Shown: one piece after another, positions 51,239 through 59,087 of the stretch | Numbering within the stretch: position 1 is the stretch's first letter | Layout of the letters: the number at the start of each line of letters is the position of its first letter | From: Thiofaba sp039822285 | Lineage (GTDB): Bacteria > Pseudomonadota > Gammaproteobacteria > Halothiobacillales > Halothiobacillaceae | DNA length: 64,000 nucleotides | Assembly (NCBI RefSeq): GCF_039822285.1 | Contig: NZ_JBAJEY010000004.1 | Span: 124,001 to 188,000 of the forward strand | Reading direction: 5' to 3' | Notes under the pieces: generated by a model | What the model was told of the DNA's origin: nothing | Database searches by the model: none | The model's input: only the letters and a program-made list of their open reading frames with translations | Program-made: the position numbers and the translations under genes

Positions 51239-54117
51239 GGCGGCCCTCCGAGGTGCACCTTCTGCCCCTCGCGCTCACGCAGCGGGCGGTCAAGGTCGAG
51301 CAGGAAACGGTTACGGCGCGCCTCACGGCTCTGCTGGTAGGGGCGGATCTGGAACAGGGCGAGCCGCCCCTCGATGAATCCGAACTCGACATCCGCCGGC
51401 AGGGGGTGGCCCTCCGCATCGCGCAGGGGGAAGCGCTCCGGCAACTGGTTGCCCAGTCGGCGCAGGGCTTCCAGTTCGGCAGGTTGCAGCACCCCGCCGC
51501 CTGCGACCGGCCGGAGTTCGATCCCGCCGCTGGGGGGCAGCACGCGGCGGGTCGTGGCGCTCGCCTCGGCCAGCAGGCGGGCCTTCCCGGTCACGGCGTC
51601 CAGCAGCCATTCCTCCGCCCCCTCACCGGCCACGGCCCCGCCGACCCCCTCGCTCGCCGCCACGCGGTACTGGCCCAGGTCGCCGGTCTCCGGGTCCATG
51701 GTCAGCATCACCCCCGATTTCTCCACTGGCACGGCCCGTTGCAGCAGGACCGAGACGTACACGTGTTCAGGGTGCTCCATGCGCATCTGACGCCAGGCGA
51801 AGGCGCGCTCGGTGAAGGGCGAGGCCCACACTCGCCGGATGGCCTGCAGGATGGCCTCGAAGCCGACCACGTTGGGGAGGGTGAGGTTGAGGCCCGCGCC
51901 GGTGAAGCCCGGCAGGTCTTCGACGTTGGTGTCGCTGCGCACGAACACCGCGACCCGGTCGGCGTCGCCGAACACGCGGGTCATGGCGTCACGCAGGGCA
52001 GTACGCAGCGCCGGGCCGGGATCGGCGGACTCGATCCAGCCGCGCAGGCGCTCGCGCAGGGCGGAAGCCTCCGCCTCGCGTTGGGGCGAGGGCAGGTCGG
52101 CCAGGCGGCGGTATTCGTCGCGCATCCAGTCGAAGACGCTGCGGCCGGTGTCGGGCATGGGCTGGTCAAGCAGGGCGCGGAAGGCGCCGAAGGGCAGGAC
52201 CACCCCCTCGGCCACGGCCTCGGGATAGAGGGCCTTGAGTTCGCCCAGCTTGGCGGCCTTCGGCCCGGCCACCCGGCCTGCATCTTCGGCGCGCAGGCGC
52301 TCCAACGGGATGGGGTCGCGCTGCGCGAGGTCCAGCCGGGTAAGGTCGGCCTGCAGCCGCTCCGGGGCGCGGACCTCGCCCGCAAGCCTGGCCTCCCACT
52401 CGGGGCCGTCCTCCGCCAACAACACGCGCCCGCCCGGGCTGACTGCCAGCAGTACACGCTGGCCCTCATGGGCTTGCAGCAGGGGGAGGAGGGTAGCGTC
52501 GACGACCACGTTGGGGATGCCGAGGTTGCCGGCCAGGATCTGCACGTGCGAGAGGGCATTGCCCTCCTCGCGGGTCAGGATGCCGGCCACCGGTGGCAGC
52601 TCCTCGGTCGTCGCCGGCAGCAGGGCGATGTCCTCCGGGCGGGGGGCAGCGGGCGCAAGGCGCAGCACCCCGCGCGCAAGCCCGGGGTTGAGGCTGCGCA
52701 GACCGGAGCCGATGGCCTGGCCGAAGATGGAATGTTCGATGCCCGCCTGGGCGTTGGCCTCGCGCAACAGGCCGTCGAGCAGGGCGGAATAGACCAGGAG
52801 GGGGCTTGAACGCAGGCGGTCCGGAATGAATTGACGCGCCTTGGGCTCGAGGACGGCGAGGCGCTCGATGGCCTCGCCGAAATGGACGGTCAACTCGCGT
52901 CCGGCCCAGTGGGGCACGCGGTCGAGGGTGCGTAGCTCGCGCCGGTAGGTCCCGAGTGTGACGCTGGAGTCCCCGAGCCGGGCGAGGCTGTGGCGGATCT
53001 CCTGTCGCTCGCGGGCGGTGAGCAGTCCCGTGCCGTACAGCACATCGCCCAGCTGACCAAGCCACGTCAGGCGTCGAGCGGGTGCGGCCTGCGGCTGGCC
53101 ACGCAGAAGTTCGAGGCTTGCGGTGAAGGCCTCGTTCTCGACATCGATGCCAAGGTCCAGCACGGCCAGCCGCTGGCGTGGCCCGAGTGTGGCGAGCCCC
53201 TCGCGCAGTTCCACCAGCAGGACGGCGGAGGCGGCGAGACGCCCTTCGGCCGTCGTTATCGTGGGCCATGACTTCGCCCATTGGCGCAGTCGGGCGGCGA
53301 GGGGATGGCGTCCCAGGGCGGCAGCCGTCTGGTGCAGGGCGCCGCCGAGGTCGCGTGGACCGAACACGCTGTCGATGGCCTGGGCCAGGGCCTCGAACTC
53401 GGGCTCGGTGGCCTGCCTCGCGCGGGCGTGGGCGCGCACCCGTTCCGCATCGCCCGCATCTGGCATGGCGTGAATCTTGTTGCGCAGTGGCGCAAAAGTG
53501 GGGTCCAGTTCGGCGAGGCTGGTGGAAAGGTCATGGATGCGGGGAAGGGTGTCCCGCTCGGTGGGTCTTGGCAGCAGCAGGGCGGCCTGGCGCAGGAGCA
53601 GCAGATCTCGACCTTGCACGCCCTGGCGGGCCAGTTCGAGCAGGATGGCCTGTGCGGCGGCCTGCTCGTCCTCGACCTGGAAGGCCCCCCGGTAGTGGCG
53701 CGCCTGGCGCAGGACCCAGCCATCGTCTGCGGCCACCAGCCAGCGTTCGAGCAGGATGCCCTTGAGCCCCGGGCGGGACGCGGCGGATGCGATCGCCACC
53801 GGGTCGAGCGCGGCGAGCACGGTGCCGACCGCGTAGCCGGCTGCCTGCAGGCTACGTGCCCGCTCGTTCAGCTCGCCGTGCTGGATGCCCCCGCCATGTT
53901 GCGCGCAGGCATAGGGGCCGGGGGGGAGGATGGCGCCGTCCTTGCAGAACCAGCGAATGCGCTCGAACGGCCCCCGTGGCGATGCCTTCATCTCCTGGAT
54001 CCAGCGCGCCAGCTCGGCCGGATCGGCAGCGTCTTGCGCCCGAAGTGGCTGCGGGATAAGCAGCAGGGCCAACAGCAGCGGGGCGAACAGATGGCGGACG
54101 AGGGAGGGCATCTTCAT
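51235..54117 (-). CDS. Exported phosphohistidine/ATP-grasp dikinase-like protein (GWD-like order)
   Basis: A 960-residue protein. A Sec signal peptide is evident (LVRHLFAPLLLALLLIPQ, cleavage near RAQ-DA at 27-28). Residues about 30-480 are mostly helical and unrecognised. A phosphohistidine swivel domain follows with ALSHVQILAGNLGIPNVV (His524). Then comes a PPDK-type ATP-grasp domain: GPKAAKLGELK (about 617), FVRSDTNVEDLPGFTGAG (about 726-743), VEKSGVMLTMDPETGD and a C-terminal FGFIEGRLALFQIRPYQ. In PEP synthase and PPDK the ATP-grasp domain comes first; the order seen here is that of alpha-glucan, water dikinases. Both key elements (His and RSD-NxEDL) are kept. ATP is not expected outside the cytoplasm, so the export signal is odd. 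RBS GAGG precedes the ATG. Confidence 0.8.
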   Translation of the reverse strand: MKMPSLVRHLFAPLLLALLLIPQPLRAQDAADPAELARWIQEMKASPRGPFERIRWFCKDGAILPPGPYACAQHGGGIQHGELNERARSLQAAGYAVGTVLAALDPVAIASAASRPGLKGILLERWLVAADDGWVLRQARHYRGAFQVEDEQAAAQAILLELARQGVQGRDLLLLRQAALLLPRPTERDTLPRIHDLSTSLAELDPTFAPLRNKIHAMPDAGDAERVRAHARARQATEPEFEALAQAIDSVFGPRDLGGALHQTAAALGRHPLAARLRQWAKSWPTITTAEGRLAASAVLLVELREGLATLGPRQRLAVLDLGIDVENEAFTASLELLRGQPQAAPARRLTWLGQLGDVLYGTGLLTARERQEIRHSLARLGDSSVTLGTYRRELRTLDRVPHWAGRELTVHFGEAIERLAVLEPKARQFIPDRLRSSPLLVYSALLDGLLREANAQAGIEHSIFGQAIGSGLRSLNPGLARGVLRLAPAAPRPEDIALLPATTEELPPVAGILTREEGNALSHVQILAGNLGIPNVVVDATLLPLLQAHEGQRVLLAVSPGGRVLLAEDGPEWEARLAGEVRAPERLQADLTRLDLAQRDPIPLERLRAEDAGRVAGPKAAKLGELKALYPEAVAEGVVLPFGAFRALLDQPMPDTGRSVFDWMRDEYRRLADLPSPQREAEASALRERLRGWIESADPGPALRTALRDAMTRVFGDADRVAVFVRSDTNVEDLPGFTGAGLNLTLPNVVGFEAILQAIRRVWASPFTERAFAWRQMRMEHPEHVYVSVLLQRAVPVEKSGVMLTMDPETGDLGQYRVAASEGVGGAVAGEGAEEWLLDAVTGKARLLAEASATTRRVLPPSGGIELRPVAGGGVLQPAELEALRRLGNQLPERFPLRDAEGHPLPADVEFGFIEGRLALFQIRPYQQSREARRNRFLLDLDRPLREREGQKVHLGGPP

Positions 54118-54207
54118 GAAAGCGCCTCGTGCGCAGGGTGTGAGGATGGACTCAGGGAAAGTATGGACGATGCTGCGGCATCCTGCCGCGACAAAGGGTC
54201 AGGGGGG

Positions 54208-54386
54208 CAGGGCAATCGCATGAAAGCCTGGAGCGGTCACACAAGGCGGGGGCAATCCTTGTTCTCTTGGGTTGTAGGAGGTCCGCCCTCGGGCCGATGA
54301 CCCATTCAGGGCTGCCCTATCGCGACGAGGGCGTCGCTCCTACGCGAGCGTCCAGACCAATGAAACAGGCTCATGCAATTGCCCTG
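54208..54386. repeat. Palindromic MITE/REP-like element, copy 2
   Basis: A 179-bp element with terminal repeats CAGGGCAATCGCATGAA (54208-54224, identical to the left end of copy 1) and its complement with two mismatches at 54370-54386. The interior again has inverted GTAGGAG(GTCCGCCCTCG) at 54274 and the facing GAGGGCGTCGCTCCTAC near 54327-54343. It lies between the dikinase-like gene and bioD, directly past the bioD stop. Confidence 0.8.
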
Positions 54387-54388
54387 GC

Positions 54389-55054
54389 TCAGGAGGTGAG
54401 GGGCAGGCGCAGGAGCGCTTGAACGGCCTCAAGGTCGGCCCCATGCGGCAGGGTGAAGAGGGGGGCGCCGGTCCACTGGCGCAGGTCGCCCAGGTTGTCC
54501 ATGCCGCGTGGCCGTTCCGCCTCGACCTGGTTGAGGATGACCCCGGCGAGCTTGAGGCCGTAGTGGGTGATGGCGTGGATGCCGAGCAGGGCCTGGTTGA
54601 TGGCGCCCAGGCGGTCGGGCACCACCAGCAGCACCGGAAGGTTCAGGGCGCGGGCGAGGTCGGCATTGAGGGCATCCTCGGCCAGCGGGGCGAACAGCCC
54701 GCCGGCGCCCTCGACGACCAGCAGATTCGCATCCTCCGGCATGGCGCAGGCCGCAGCCAGTTCGTCGAGGAACAGCTTCCGCTTCATGCGCCGCGCGGCG
54801 CGCGGGGGGCTCAAGGGTTCGCGCAGGGGGTATGGACAGACGGCCTCGAGCGGCTCCCAGCCACCGGCGGCCCGGCGCAGGGCCTCGGCATCCTGCGGGA
54901 CGAGCCGGCCGTCGATCTCGGGGCAGCCGGACTCGGCCGGCTTGCGTACCGCTACCTTGCAGCCTTGCGCTGTCAGGGCCTCGACGAGACGGCTGGTGAC
55001 GAAGGTCTTGCCCGCGCCGGTGTCGGTGGCGGTGATGAACAGGCCCGTCGCCAT
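54389..55054 (-). CDS. bioD: Dethiobiotin synthetase
   Basis: A 221-residue P-loop enzyme closing the ureido ring of dethiobiotin. FITATDTGAGKTFVTS is the P-loop; VRKPAESG and LLVVEGAGGLFAPL are conserved parts. The ATG at 55054 shares one base with the stop of the carbonic anhydrase gene (TGATG), so translation is coupled. bioA is elsewhere in the window. It is the last gene of the leftward run that starts behind the Zur box. Confidence 0.94.
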   Translation of the reverse strand: MATGLFITATDTGAGKTFVTSRLVEALTAQGCKVAVRKPAESGCPEIDGRLVPQDAEALRRAAGGWEPLEAVCPYPLREPLSPPRAARRMKRKLFLDELAAACAMPEDANLLVVEGAGGLFAPLAEDALNADLARALNLPVLLVVPDRLGAINQALLGIHAITHYGLKLAGVILNQVEAERPRGMDNLGDLRQWTGAPLFTLPHGADLEAVQALLRLPLTS

Positions 55055-55710
55055 CAGCCGCTGAGGGCCTCGAAACGTCCGCTCTGCGGGTTCCAGGCCT
55101 GCAGCACGCCGCGCGCCATGTCGAAGTGCCAGCCATGCAGCTTGAGCTTCCCCGCCTCGACCCGCGCTTTCACCATGGGGAAGGTCATGAGGTTGTCGAG
55201 TGAGGCGAGGATGGAGTCCTTCTCGCATTCCAAGGCCAGGCGATCCATGTCGGCCTCCGGGTAATCCGCGCGCGCGCGCTCATAGGCCGGGCGGGCCAGG
55301 GCAAGCCAGCGGCCGACCAGGCTCGGGCTGTCGATGCGGGCATCGGCGGGGCGTTCGCAGAGGGCGCGGATGCCGCCGCACTGGGAGTGGCCGTTGATGA
55401 TGATGTGCTCGACCTCGAGCACGTTCACTGCGTATTCGATGGCCGCGCTCACGCCGTGCTGTCCGGTGTTGGTTTCGTACGGCGGGACGATGTTGGCGAC
55501 GTTGCGGATGATGAACAGGTCGCCCGGCTCGGTGCCGAACACGATGGCCGGGTCGACCCGTGAATCGGAACAGGCGAGGAACAGCACGCGTGGGTGCTGG
55601 CCTTCGCGCACCAGGGCTTGGTAGTACGGGTCTTTGCGCTCGAAGTGCTCGCGGTGGAAGTGCTTGAAGCCCTCCACCAGCTTGTCGATCGGGGCGTGGT
55701 TGTCACACAT
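55054..55710 (-). CDS. can: Beta-class carbonic anhydrase
   Basis: A 218-residue zinc enzyme interconverting CO2 and bicarbonate. Zinc ligands and the catalytic dyad appear in FLACSDSRVDP (Cys, Asp, Arg) and INGHSQCGGI (His, Cys). No signal peptide, so cytoplasmic. It lies between purC and bioD; bicarbonate is needed for several carboxylations, and as a zinc enzyme its place in a run headed by a Zur box is suggestive but unproven. Confidence 0.95.
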   Translation of the reverse strand: MCDNHAPIDKLVEGFKHFHREHFERKDPYYQALVREGQHPRVLFLACSDSRVDPAIVFGTEPGDLFIIRNVANIVPPYETNTGQHGVSAAIEYAVNVLEVEHIIINGHSQCGGIRALCERPADARIDSPSLVGRWLALARPAYERARADYPEADMDRLALECEKDSILASLDNLMTFPMVKARVEAGKLKLHGWHFDMARGVLQAWNPQSGRFEALSG

Positions 55711-55720
55711 GGTGGGTTCC

Positions 55721-56608
55721 TTACGCGGTCAGGCGCTGCAGGGCCTCGCGGTACTTGCTTGCGGTGCGCTCGACGATCTCGGCGGGGAGCTCCGGTCCGG
55801 GCGGGGTCTTGTCCCAGTCCAGGGTTTCCAGCCAGTCGCGCACGAACTGCTTGTCGAAGCTCTCCGGGCTTTTGCCGGGGGCGTAGGTATCAAGGGGCCA
55901 GAAGCGCGAGGAGTCAGGCGTGAGCACCTCGTCGATCAGGTGCAGGGTGCCGTGCTCGTCCACGCCGAACTCGAACTTGGTGTCGGCGATGATGATGCCA
56001 CGTTGCAGGGCGTAATCGGCCGCTTCCTTGTAGATGCGCAGGGTCATGTCGCGCACCTGTTCGGCGAGCTTGGGGCCGACCAGCCTGACGGTGGCCTCGA
56101 AGTCGATGTTCTCATCGTGCTCGCCCACGGCGGCCTTGCTGGAGGGGGTGTAGATCGGCTCCGGCAGTTTGTCGGCCAGCCTCAGCCCCGCAGGCAGGGG
56201 GATGCCGCACACCTTGCCTGTGGCCTGGTAGTCCTTCCAGCCGGAGCCGATCAGGTAGCCGCGCGCGATGGCCTCGATCGGCAGCGCCTTGAGCTTCTTC
56301 ACCAGCATGGTCCGTGGGGCCAGCTCGGCGCGCAGCAGAGCATCGGGGATCACGTCCTCGAGGGTGAGATCGGTCGCCAGGTGGTTGGGGATCAGCTTCT
56401 CGAAGCGCTTGAACCAGAACAGGGCGGTCTGGGTGAGGACCTCGCCCTTGCCCGGGATGGGGGTGGGCAGGATCACGTCGAAGGCGGAGAGGCGGTCGGT
56501 GGTGACGATCAACAGATGCTTGTCATCCACCCCGTAGATGTCGCGCACCTTGCCGCGATGGATCAGGGGGAGGTTCGGGATGTGGGAGTCGAAGAGGGCG
56601 GAGGTCAT
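55721..56608 (-). CDS. purC: Phosphoribosylaminoimidazole-succinocarboxamide synthase
   Basis: A 295-residue SAICAR synthetase of purine synthesis. Typical parts: LIHRGKVRDIYGVDD, VTTDRLSAFDVILPTPIPGKG, VVRGYLIGSGWKDY-like ARGYLIGSGWKDYQATG and DTKFEFGVDEHG. The longer form (about 295) is the one seen in many proteobacteria. The ATG at 56608 begins the family N-terminus; upstream in-frame sequence is not conserved. It lies 10 bases before can. Confidence 0.96.
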   Translation of the reverse strand: MTSALFDSHIPNLPLIHRGKVRDIYGVDDKHLLIVTTDRLSAFDVILPTPIPGKGEVLTQTALFWFKRFEKLIPNHLATDLTLEDVIPDALLRAELAPRTMLVKKLKALPIEAIARGYLIGSGWKDYQATGKVCGIPLPAGLRLADKLPEPIYTPSSKAAVGEHDENIDFEATVRLVGPKLAEQVRDMTLRIYKEAADYALQRGIIIADTKFEFGVDEHGTLHLIDEVLTPDSSRFWPLDTYAPGKSPESFDKQFVRDWLETLDWDKTPPGPELPAEIVERTASKYREALQRLTA

Positions 56609-56640
56609 GGCGGCTTCCCAGGCACAGGATGGCCGACATT

Positions 56641-56904
56641 CTACCCGGATCGGGGGGCGGTGTGTGCCTCGAGCCAGCTCAGCCAGTGCAGGGCGTGCTC
56701 GCGGCTGCCCCCGCACATCTCCTCACCGGGCTTGAGCGAGCTGCAGACGGCCGGTCGCTCCGGCCGCCCAAAGATCATGCAGCGGTCCGCCTCGTCGAGC
56801 TGGACGCACCGGACCCCGGCGGGCTTGCCGTCAGGCATGCCGGGGATCGGGCTGCTGATGGAGGGGGCGATGCAGCAGGCGGCGCAGCGGGGGCGGCAGT
56901 TCAT
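56641..56904 (-). CDS. YkgJ-family cysteine cluster protein
   Basis: An 87-residue protein with cysteines at 3, 7, 10, 11, 33, 42, 54 and 64, the pattern of YkgJ/UPF0153 proteins believed to bind zinc or an Fe-S cluster. Diagnostic parts are CRPRCAACC, GVRCVQLDEADRCMIFG and RPAVCSSLKPGEEMCG. Function unknown. The ATG overlaps the murI stop by 4 bases. Confidence 0.85.
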   Translation of the reverse strand: MNCRPRCAACCIAPSISSPIPGMPDGKPAGVRCVQLDEADRCMIFGRPERPAVCSSLKPGEEMCGGSREHALHWLSWLEAHTAPRSG

Positions 56905-57689
56905 GTCACGCGTAGGCCAAAGCCTTGCATGAGGCGCCGGGTGGCGAAATCCGGCTGGCCGGAGGTGAAGATGGCGATGTCCTCGCCCGCCGGTTCGACG
57001 GCATCCATAAGCGGCGGCACCACGCGCCGAGCCTGGCGGGCGATGGCCTCCGCCGGGTCCAGCCAGTCCACCGGCCAGGGGGCCAGGCGGCGGAAGACAT
57101 TGGCGAGGAAGGGGTAGTGGGTGCAGGCCAGCACCACGATGTCGGTGCGGCAGCCGTCCTGTTCGACGAAACAGGGGGCGATCTCCGCCCGCACGGCCTC
57201 ATCATCGATGGGCTCGCCGCGGATGTAGGCTTCGGCCATGCGGGCGAGGTGGGGGGAGCCGACGAGGTGGACATGATGGCTCCCGGCGTAGGTCTCGATC
57301 AGCTCCCGTGTGTAGGCCCGCCGGATGGTTCCCGGGGTGGCCAGCACGGACACCACGCCGGAGCGCGTGCGCTCCGCGGCAGGCTTGATGGCAGGGACGG
57401 TGCCGATGAAACGCGTCCCGGGGAAGGCCGCCCGCAGATCGGCCCCGGCCAGGGTGAAGGCGGTGTTGCAGGCAACGATCACGGCCTCCGGATCATGCGT
57501 TTCGAGCAGGCGCGTGAACAGTGCGAGGATGCGGGCCTTGAGCGGCTCCTCCTCCCAGCCCCCGTAGGGGAAGCCGGCGTCATCTGCCACGTAGACGAAG
57601 TTGCGCTCGGGCATCAGCACCCGCGCCTCGCGCAGCACGGTGAGCCCGCCGATGCCGGAGTCGAAGACCAGAACAGGGGAGTGGGACAT
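56901..57689 (-). CDS. murI: Glutamate racemase
   Basis: A 262-residue cofactor-independent racemase producing D-glutamate for peptidoglycan. It starts VLVFDSGIGGLTVLREA; the two catalytic cysteines lie in VIVACNTAF and VVLACTHYPFL. Complete and of normal length. Cotranscribed with the YkgJ-like gene (4-base overlap). Confidence 0.95.
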   Translation of the reverse strand: MSHSPVLVFDSGIGGLTVLREARVLMPERNFVYVADDAGFPYGGWEEEPLKARILALFTRLLETHDPEAVIVACNTAFTLAGADLRAAFPGTRFIGTVPAIKPAAERTRSGVVSVLATPGTIRRAYTRELIETYAGSHHVHLVGSPHLARMAEAYIRGEPIDDEAVRAEIAPCFVEQDGCRTDIVVLACTHYPFLANVFRRLAPWPVDWLDPAEAIARQARRVVPPLMDAVEPAGEDIAIFTSGQPDFATRRLMQGFGLRVT

Positions 57690-57715
57690 CCGTGAGCGGA
57701 TGGAGCCGTGGGGGG

Positions 57716-57946
57716 TCAGCGCAGCAGGGCGTCGAGATGGTCCACCGCCTCCGCCCAGTCGGCGTCCTCCGCCAGGGCCTCGCGCAGAAACTGTCTCTGG
57801 CCTTCGTTCCAGAACGGGGCGTCCGCCAGGGCGAGGTCATGGGCCAGCGGGCGGTGCCGGGCGACGAAGGCCTCGATGGCCGCCGCATCATTCGGCAGGC
57901 CCAGCTGGGCAAAGAGTTCGTTCAGGGGGTGGAAGCCGTGCTCCAT
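57716..57946 (-). CDS. DUF2789 family small protein
   Basis: A 76-residue protein with the DUF2789 pattern: HPLNELFAQLGLPNDAAAIEAF, then RHRPLAHDLALADAPFWNEGQ and a C-terminal ALAEDADWAEAVDHLDALL (key parts only). Function unknown. Predicted helical and acidic. It starts 8 bases after the methyltransferase stop and ends 26 bases before murI. Confidence 0.85.
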   Translation of the reverse strand: MEHGFHPLNELFAQLGLPNDAAAIEAFVARHRPLAHDLALADAPFWNEGQRQFLREALAEDADWAEAVDHLDALLR

Positions 57947-57954
57947 GAATCACC

Positions 57955-58578
57955 TCAGTTCTGCTTGATCGCCAAGCTTACAGTGTAGTCCTTGCCCTGT
58001 TTCACTTTCTCGTAGTTGCCGAACATCTCCACCAGGGTGCGTTTGAAGAACTCGCGCAGGCCGGAGATGGTGACGAGCACGATGCGGCCGCCGGGCTTTA
58101 AGTGGGCGCGGGCATCGTCGAGCATGATGTAGAGCATTTCCTTGCCGACCTTGGCGGGCACGTTGGAGACGATGACGTCGAATCTGCGATCCTTGGGGAT
58201 GTGCGCAAGGCCGTTGCTGAGCATGGCCTCGGCGTTCTGGATGCGGTTGAGCTCGATGTTCTTCCTGGTGTACTCCACCGCCACGAAGTCCTTGTCCACC
58301 AGGAGCGTTTTGCCTTGTGGAGCAAGGCGGGCGAGGGTAAGTCCCAAAGGACCGTAGCCGCAGCCCAGGTCGAGGATGTCGTCGCTCGGCTTCAGCGCGA
58401 TCTCGCCGTCCTCGAACTGCTTGAGCAAAAGCCAGCTGCCGCTGTCGATCTCGCGCGGGGAGAACAGGCCCCAGGTGGTGAGAAAGCGCATCGGCTGGCC
58501 GGCGAGGGTGGCCTCGATCCGGTTGTCCTGGCGCCACTGCGTGATCTGCTGGGTAAGCTGCTTGGGGTCGGTACTCAT
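57955..58578 (-). CDS. Class I SAM-dependent methyltransferase (RsmC/MTS-like)
   Basis: A 207-residue methyltransferase. Motif I is ILDLGCGYGPLGL; LLVDKDFVAVEYTRKN is motif II; the position of the NPPF motif of rRNA methylases reads SNVPAKVGKE, so base-methylating activity in the usual way is doubtful. The arrangement MRFLTTWGLFSPREIDSGSWLLL resembles the small RsmC-type MTS domain. The ATG at 58578 overlaps the zur stop by 4 bases. Substrate unknown. Confidence 0.85.
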   Translation of the reverse strand: MSTDPKQLTQQITQWRQDNRIEATLAGQPMRFLTTWGLFSPREIDSGSWLLLKQFEDGEIALKPSDDILDLGCGYGPLGLTLARLAPQGKTLLVDKDFVAVEYTRKNIELNRIQNAEAMLSNGLAHIPKDRRFDVIVSNVPAKVGKEMLYIMLDDARAHLKPGGRIVLVTISGLREFFKRTLVEMFGNYEKVKQGKDYTVSLAIKQN

Positions 58579-59042
58579 GAGGCCTTCTTTGCGCAGTCCG
58601 CGCACAGGCCGTGAATCTCCAAGCGTGCGCGGGTGGGTTGGAATCCGGTGGGGGCGAGGGCGCGGGCGATGGCGTCGTCCAGCTCGGGGGTCGCCAGTTC
58701 ATCGACCCGGCCGCAGCGGGTGCAGATCAACAGGCGGGCCTCGTGGGGCTCGTTGGGGTGGGTGCAGCCGACAAAGGCATTGAGACTGTCCACACGGTGG
58801 ATGAGCCCTTGTTCGAGCAAAAAATCGAGCGCGCGGTAGACGGTGGGCGGCTTGACTGTGTGATCCTCAGTGGAGAGTCGGTTGAGCAGGTCATAAGCCT
58901 TGACCGCCTCGTGGCTGGCCCAGATCAGCTCCAGCACGCGGCGGCGCAAGGGCGTCAGGCGGGCGCCGTGGCTTTGGCACAGGGTTTCCGCCTGGTCCAG
59001 GGCGTGGGCCAGGCAGTGGTCATGATGGGTGCAGTGCGACAT
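58575..59042 (-). CDS. zur: Zinc uptake regulator Zur (Fur family)
   Basis: A 155-residue Fur-family repressor. The winged helix covers LTPLRRRVLELIWASHEAVKAYDLL and KPPTVYRALDFLLEQGLIHRV; the structural zinc site is CTRCGRV with LCADCAKK at the C-terminus; a His-rich N-terminus (SHCTHHDHC) is unusual. The GLIHRVDSLNAFVGC segment is typical of Zur rather than Fur. It lies 45 bases after the outer-membrane gene that has a Zur box in front, so it may be autoregulated. Confidence 0.92.
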   Translation of the reverse strand: MSHCTHHDHCLAHALDQAETLCQSHGARLTPLRRRVLELIWASHEAVKAYDLLNRLSTEDHTVKPPTVYRALDFLLEQGLIHRVDSLNAFVGCTHPNEPHEARLLICTRCGRVDELATPELDDAIARALAPTGFQPTRARLEIHGLCADCAKKAS

Positions 59043-59087
59043 GCGTCTAGCTTGGCGGATCGGCCGCCAGCGGTAAAGCCTTGGTCC

